Below, in pieces: positions 6,960 to 11,974 of a stretch of DNA of 11,974 nt (positions within the stretch are counted from its first letter, which is position 1; each line of letters begins with the position of its first letter). The stretch is taken from the NCBI GenBank assembly GCA_003550305.1, contig QKYT01000725.1, positions 2,272 through 14,245 of the forward strand. The letters run 5' to 3'. The stretch comes from Glomus cerebriforme. Its lineage: Eukaryota > Glomeromycota > Glomeromycetes > Glomerales > Glomeraceae. The position numbers and the translations under genes are program-made. Below the pieces are notes generated by a model. That model was not told the origin of the DNA. It made no database searches and saw only the letters and a program-made list of their open reading frames with translations.

Positions 6960-7971
6960 TTTATATAACAACAATATTTTTAAGTTTTAATGAACTAGCT
7001 AAATAAAATTATTTATCATTAAAAAATGTATTTTTAAGAACTTATATTCTACAATTTCAGGTTTAATAATATATAAACATTCAAACCTCTAGCAAATTCG
7101 CAATTTATACTACAACAATTTCAAGCAAGTAAAAAAGATTGTTAATATTAATGATTTTAAAAATATTTTAACTCTAACATGATTAATGATTTAATCTCTA
7201 AATAACTAAATTAGACTTTTAGTAATGAATTCAGGGTTATTGTATATAATTTACTTGCTACAGCCTACAAAAAAAAATAAATATATTAAATTTTTAATAT
7301 TAAATATTTTTATTTCTCTGATCCTACTAGACTACCACCAAACTTATTGTTAAAATTTAAGCAACAACAAGAAATATAATGATGTAAAAAGTGGATTATT
7401 TCTTTAATTAATGTTCGGAAAAAACTTTAAATTTATTTACAATATGCTATGTTAACAATAAATTTGGATTTACTACCACTATAGCACTACTAAACTTTTC
7501 AACAACATTTCAATTTACAATTATATCTAATTATTTATTACAATTCTAATTATTATTTTTTCCTATTGATATGATTACTAAAAAACTCAAGTAAGTTTTA
7601 TTTTTTAATTATTATATTGATTTTTTCTTTCTTTAGTATAACTAATTTAATTATTAGTTAATTTTATTTTAGATTTATTACTTTGATTTTGGATTGCAAT
7701 AAACATTAAAAAGACTATCCTGTATCATTCATTTTGGATAATTTTCTAAAAAGAGTTTTTTTTTCATAGTTTATAGTAATTACAATCTTTTATATAAAAA
7801 AAACTATAATATTAGTAAAATCAGTGTAAAATCTATCATATATTTTTTATCATCACAAATAAAACTAATCCTTATTATTTCTATTTATTATTATTAATAA
7901 AATATATGAACTATTATTTTATAAATTGAACATGTATTATATCTAATGAAAATAAGAATATTATTTCTTTA
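6960..7971. other. AT-rich tail of the hAT element, no gene seen
   Basis: About 1 kb between the left subterminal repeats and the transposase stop codon. It is very AT-rich, with frequent stops in all frames and short poly-A and poly-T runs. No domain, nested terminal repeat or structured element could be supported. Confidence 0.6.
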
Positions 7972-10183
7972 TTACTTGTCATTATTAAACATTCCACCCA
8001 CTAAATATCCATTTCTTTTTAAAAAAATCAAAGCTTCAAACAAATCCTCCTTCATATTTGTTCTTTTTGCAGACATGATCAATCTAGCATCACTGAAAAC
8101 CCTTTCACTCGCTCCTAATGTTGCTTGAATAGATAAATACTTGCATGCTAGTTGAGCTAAAATTAAAAATTGTCCCTTATTAATATCCCACTACTTTAAA
8201 GGATCTTGATCATTTCAAACTTGTGCTATTATTAAATACCTTTCAATCTCATTATCTTCAATTTGAGTATTATTAAATTCATTATCAGAAAATAAGATTT
8301 TTTTATAAATTCACGTATGTGATATTTTCTTTTTTTTTGGTTTTGGTTCACGCAATTCTTGTTGAATATTAATATTATTCTTTATAAAATTATATACTTT
8401 ATGAAGTCTAGTTTTTGCTAATTCCTTTTAATCATTATTTGTAAACTTTATCTTTTTTTGCGCGGATCTAATAATGCTGCAATTAGTGCTTCTTTTTCGA
8501 TCACTTCATAATATTTCTCAAGTACTTTATAAAGATTTCTCTTGATCTTGCTTATCTATAAGACCTGAGGTATTAACAGGAGTATTTATTTGAATTTTTC
8601 GCCTGACTTCAGGTTCATAATCTTCATCAATTTCTTCAAATTGATATTCTTCAAATGCATTATCATTTGTTTCCAAATCCAAATTATTATTACTATATTC
8701 TCTGGCTAGACGAAATAATTTTTTAAGTCTAGAAATACCTGGATATATATAACTCATTATTGCATATTTTGTACCTTCTAATTTTTCTGTTAATTCTGCA
8801 AAAGGTCCTAAAATTTTAAGTAAATCTCTAATAACATCCCATTTATCATTAGTAAGATTAATTTTCTGTAGTCTCTTTGCATCTTCTTTGGCATTATGGT
8901 TTTTACTTACATTTAATGAAGAAATAACAATATTGATATAAGGCTTTAGAATTATTAACCTTTTCCATGCTATGTATGTACTTGATCAACGTGTCTCAAC
9001 ATCTGTAATTACTCTATAAAAAATTGTATGCAAATTACTTTTTCTTTTGGATTTTCTTCAAAATTTTTTTTTATACATCTAAAAAACGTTTATTTTGTTT
9101 TGATGAAGTGAAGAAATTGATTAATCTTTTTGCGTGTGCAATTAAAACTTCAGCAGTAAGCAACCCTTTTCCAATAACCAATTGAATTGTATGGGCAGTA
9201 CATGATAATCATTGCAACCAAGATATTTGATTAAAACATTTTTTCATATTAGCAGCATTATCTGTCATGCAAAAAAATACCTTATCTTGCAATTTCCATT
9301 TGATTATAATCTTTTCTAACATTTTTTGAATAGCATCTCCAATATGTGGATATGGCATATATTGAATAGCTAAAGTTATCTCTTTCATTTCAAAATCAGG
9401 AGTAATAAAGTGATATGTAATACTAAAAAATCCTTACTTACTATGAGAAGTCCAAAGATCACAAGTAAGTGAAACTGAACTTGTATTTTCATAAATATAT
9501 TGCTTTAGTTAATTTTTACAAAATTCAAATGCTTCAAAAATTTTTTTTTCAAAATTCTTTACTTGTTAGAAGCTCAAAATTTTCATTTAATACATTAATA
9601 AATCGGCAAAAAGAAGGAAATTTTAACAAAGAAAGTAACTGAAAATCTAGTACAAGCTATTCAAATAAAAGTGTTTCCAAATATTTTTATCAATCATATG
9701 TCATTTGAGGAAACGAATTTGATAAAACAGTATAATAATCAATTTTAGTTTGTTTTAAAGATGGTGTGACTGTTAAAGGCTTAGAATGTTCATAAATTTT
9801 ATGCTTTTGTACAAGATAACTAATAATATTGCCAGTTGGACCTGTTGTTTCAATTTTTGCTGTACAAATATTCTCACTATCTAATTTTTGATTATATTTA
9901 AAGATAAATTTTTTTGAATCTGTTGGATGATTTTTCTTTCTCCCCAATTATATATTTAACTGCGAAACTTTGATCCTCCTTTACTTTTGACTTGAAGATT
10001 TAATAAATCAAAATCAAACTTTTCTCCATTAAGTAATTTTTCAAATGCATTTATATGCTTTTCTGAAATATTTTTATTGGTATTATCTAGTCTAGACGAT
10101 GTAAGATTTTTTACATCAATATAATTACTATTATTATTATCTATAGACCTTGAATGTATCTTGAAAGTTTTTTTAGTTAACAT
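7972..10183 (-). pseudogene. hAT transposase pseudogene (BED finger to hATC domain)
   Basis: The stretch from ATG 10183 to TAA 7972-7974 spans about 737 codons, the size of a full hAT transposase, but is cut by many stops and frameshifts. In order: a Lys/Asn-rich N-terminus (10183-9956); a degenerate BED zinc finger (9947-9690) with 'ICTAKIETTGPTGNIISYL' and 'VQKHKIYEHSKPLT'; 'RFINVLNENF' (near 9605); the catalytic-core motif 'LTCDLWTSH' (around 9456); 'MTDNAANMKKCF' (around 9258); 'LSCTAHTIQLVIGKG' (around 9190). Next comes a TR-stop where TRW is usual (8986-8988), then an open run 8985-8530 with 'LTNDKWDVIRDLL' and 'LGPFAELTEKLEG'. 'ALIAALLDPRKK' (about 8460) follows in a shifted frame. Last is the hATC dimerisation domain 8190-7972 ('ACKYLSIQATLGASERVFSD', 'SAKRTNM', 'EALIFLKRNGYL'). 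The 9947 start codon is TTG, so that frame is a continuation rather than a gene. Family assignment is secure; activity is excluded. Confidence 0.88.
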
Positions 10184-10310
10184 ATTTGAAATGTATGGCT
10201 TTTATTCTTAAGCTTTACAAAATAATTTCTTTATTTCTTAATCTTTCGAATAAAAAAAAAAAAGTGATATTTATACAAAAAAAAAATTAAAGTTTATGCA
10301 TGATTTGCAC

Positions 10311-10445
10311 TAATCCTAGGCTAATTCAGATAATCCTAAAATTATATCTGTTTATAAAATTGCAGATCTGAATATCTGTTCAAACATTACCTGAATAATA
10401 TTTGGATAATTGAATAATCTGGATTAATCCTAGAATATTATCTGT
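10311..10445. repeat. Right subterminal repeats of the hAT element
   Basis: Words related to those at the left end occur here: TAATCCTAGGCTAATTCAGA, AGATAATCCTAAAATTAT, GGATAATTGAATAATC and GGATTAATCCTAGAATATTA. They are more diverged than the left cluster. Their position just inside the right terminus fits transposase-binding subterminal repeats. Confidence 0.6.
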
Positions 10446-10460
10446 TCAAGAAAAGCTCTA

Positions 10461-10468
10461 AATTAGAC
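10461..10468. repeat. Right target-site duplication, AATTAGAC
   Basis: Identical octamer to 6805-6812, directly abutting the element's right end (GAAAAGCTCTA). Together the pair fixes the element boundaries to the base. Confidence 0.9.
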
Positions 10469-10524
10469 TTCTGAACAAGTTGGATTAATTGAGTTGAATT
10501 AAAGTCAAAAGATCTTTAATTTGT

Positions 10525-10665
10525 TACAGCACACCTCGATATAATGAAGTTGGTGTCTGAACTGATCAGTNCTTNNTTATAAGAATGATTTCATTGCACA
10601 ATACCAAATATGTGANCACATTTTATATNAANAGATTTATAAAAATTGTACNATTACTTTNTATA
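10525..10665 (+). mobile_element. Possible pogo/Tigger-like terminus (one end only)
   Basis: The sequence TA then CAGCACACCTCGATATAATG (10525-10546), followed by GAAGTTGGTGTCTGAAC and TTATAAGAATGATTTCATTG, resembles the ends of pogo/Tigger elements. Those typically begin with a TA duplication, CAG..., a CTCG block and a TATAACGAA-like repeat. Several N bases interrupt it. No matching opposite end was found to the window's right edge. It may be a solo end or extend beyond the window; the family call is from memory of the pattern. Confidence 0.35.
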
Positions 10666-11974
10666 AATAAATATAAATTGATATTTAAGCATTTTTAATT
10701 CAAAATTAGAATTAATATTAATAAAAAATAATTTATAAAATATAAATTTGTATATATTTTAAAAGATTTCTTTATTTAAAAAAAATAGATTATTATTTAA
10801 TATCCTGTACTATAGGACAAATGATATTTATAATTGCAAACTACTGAGCATTATTGCCTAGTAATTGATAAGTTATGGTTACGTTTTCAGGTATACCCAT
10901 TACTAAAAAAAGTAAATATACTTAATATAAATCTGAAAAATTAATTCATTCATTTTAATAATTACCTGACTATTCCCAGAATCTAGTTCTAAAAATATGA
11001 TAATATTTTTCTCTAGTATATGATCACCTCCCCTCTCATTTCACACCATTGTGTCAGTTGCAAAAATCCTAAAAGATATTAATTATATTATTATTAAGTT
11101 ATATCTATCTCTATATTATTATTTATTATTTACTTACCCCATAATTTCTAACTAAATTTTTTCATTTCTGTTTACATTGGCGAGCAGTATAAGTTCTAGT
11201 ATATCTCCTATTTATTCTTCAGATAATGCTTTTCCAGAATTTTACTTTATTGCCTCTAAACCTTGTATATTATTTGTTGTTTCTTTTCCTCCTTTCTAAG
11301 ACCAAAAGATCTATTTTGAGATCTTCTCAGATGATTCTTGTTTTATTTTTATTTTAAGATTATTAAAAAAAAATATGTAGGAAAATTTTTAAATGTTAAA
11401 AGTTCAAAATGTGAAAGTTAAATGATAATAAAATACTTTCCTTTATAAAAAAATTTTAATTAATCGAAATACTGATTTGATATTTTAGGAAAACTTAGAT
11501 CAATATAGTAAATACATGATTGAAATATTTAATACTGTACAATAAGAACTCTTTGTGTTATTTTTGTATTTCTTAAAAATATAAAGTTAAGTAATTATAC
11601 AAATTAGATATTATATTATTTATAAAATTAGCAAAATTTAATAATTACGATAGATTAGACAATTATGATCACAATAATAAAACATCACCTTAGTGATAAA
11701 TATAAATCATTTTAAAAATATTTGACAAAAACGGATAAGTAATTTCAATACAAGTTCAACACAAATTCAACACAAATTTCATTACAAATTATAAATAATA
11801 ATATGAATTGTCAACACTATTTCAACACTATTTTAACACATGAACACAAGAACACAGAGGATGTTATTTAGTCAATGTATTATATTAAATTATATTACAT
11901 AATTATTAATGAGTAGTTTGTCATACAGAAATAAATAGCTTCTTTTCTAATTTTAATTCTTCTTTATTCAAATT
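10666..11974. other. AT-rich region without a convincing gene
   Basis: Mostly A/T with frequent stops. The best coding trace is a plus frame from 11156 to TAG 11378-11380, 74 sense codons with one internal TAA (11297-11299). It reads 'SSDNAFPEFYFIASKPC' and later 'DQKIYFEIFSDDSCFIF', so it may be an exon remnant; I do not recognise it. Near 11743-11846 a short imperfect repeat of TTCAACACAAA and CAACACTATTT occurs. No RNA gene or terminal repeat is supported. Confidence 0.35.

Larger units (their letters stand above)
6813..10460 (-). mobile_element. Complete but decayed hAT transposon, 3648 bp
   Basis: The left terminus is TAGAGTTTTTC (6813-6823). The right terminus reads, on the minus strand, TAGAGCTTTTC (10460-10450), a 10 of 11 match, with a second shared block CAGATWAT further in. 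Both ends are flanked by identical AATTAGAC octamers. A TAGAG-type end plus an 8-bp duplication is diagnostic of the hAT superfamily. Inside are a minus-strand transposase pseudogene and subterminal repeats rich in TAATCCTAGGATAAT-like words at both ends. The intact duplication and near-identical ends contrast with the heavily mutated transposase. The element probably could not move itself, but its ends may still be recognised by a transposase made elsewhere. Confidence 0.9.

Noticed and set aside
7946..8128. Plus-strand 60-codon frame
   Set aside because: It is antisense to the clearly recognisable hATC dimerisation domain.
9690..9947. Separate small BED-finger gene
   Set aside because: Its apparent start is TTG, it sits 8 bp after the preceding frame, and its frame continues into later transposase motifs after stops; it is part of the hAT pseudogene.
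6631..10575. Larger element bounded by AATCAGTTCAG (6631) and its near-complement TGAACTGATCAG (10558)
   Set aside because: The match is short, lies in a hexamer-repeat context, and the right copy falls within the pogo-like end. The TAGAG ends with identical octamers explain the hAT boundaries better.

Overview
The window looks like nuclear DNA of a repeat-laden, AT-rich eukaryote. My best guess is an arbuscular mycorrhizal fungus of the Rhizophagus/Glomeromycotina type. That rests on remembered resemblance of the DNA polymerase and hAT transposase fragments to protein families expanded in those genomes; no search was possible. There are no bacterial operons, ribosome binding sites or tRNA/rRNA genes. 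No intact gene lies wholly in the window: everything recognisable is a mobile or virus-like sequence, much of it broken.

Bases 1-2526 (moderate GC, minus strand) carry a family B DNA polymerase running off the left edge. It lies in three pieces. An N-terminal piece ends at a single in-frame TAG (1924-1926). A middle piece holds the 3'-5' exonuclease motifs and polymerase motif A. A C-terminal piece, in another frame, holds motif B (MNTFYG) and motif C (YGDTDS). The frame changes at or near a run of seven A's (482-488). The polymerase is of the cellular/large-DNA-virus kind rather than the protein-primed plasmid kind.

Bases 2668-3512, directly upstream of the polymerase start, are an array of about 82-bp tandem units. 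Most contain a hairpin with a TTATATAA-type loop, and the arms change together between units. Bases 3620-4380 hold a 639-bp inverted-repeat element (GGCGCAGTA ends) with its own internal tandem repeat. Bases 4380-5161 are packed with a 32-bp tandem repeat, a perfect 42-bp palindrome, a 320-bp fold-back and smaller inverted repeats.

From about 4380 rightwards the DNA is much more AT-rich. Bases 5133-5950 hold the decayed trace of an unrecognised plus-strand gene. A complete non-autonomous (decayed) hAT transposon occupies 6813-10460. It has matching TAGAG...CTCTA ends, a perfect 8-bp target duplication (AATTAGAC), subterminal repeats and a minus-strand transposase pseudogene from BED finger to hATC dimerisation domain. 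To its left is a GTTCAG-rich fold-back. To its right is a possible pogo/Tigger-like terminus at 10525. The last 1.3 kb is AT-rich with only weak coding traces.

The genes do not form a pathway. The only possible functional link is between the polymerase and the hairpin array beside it, which is speculative.
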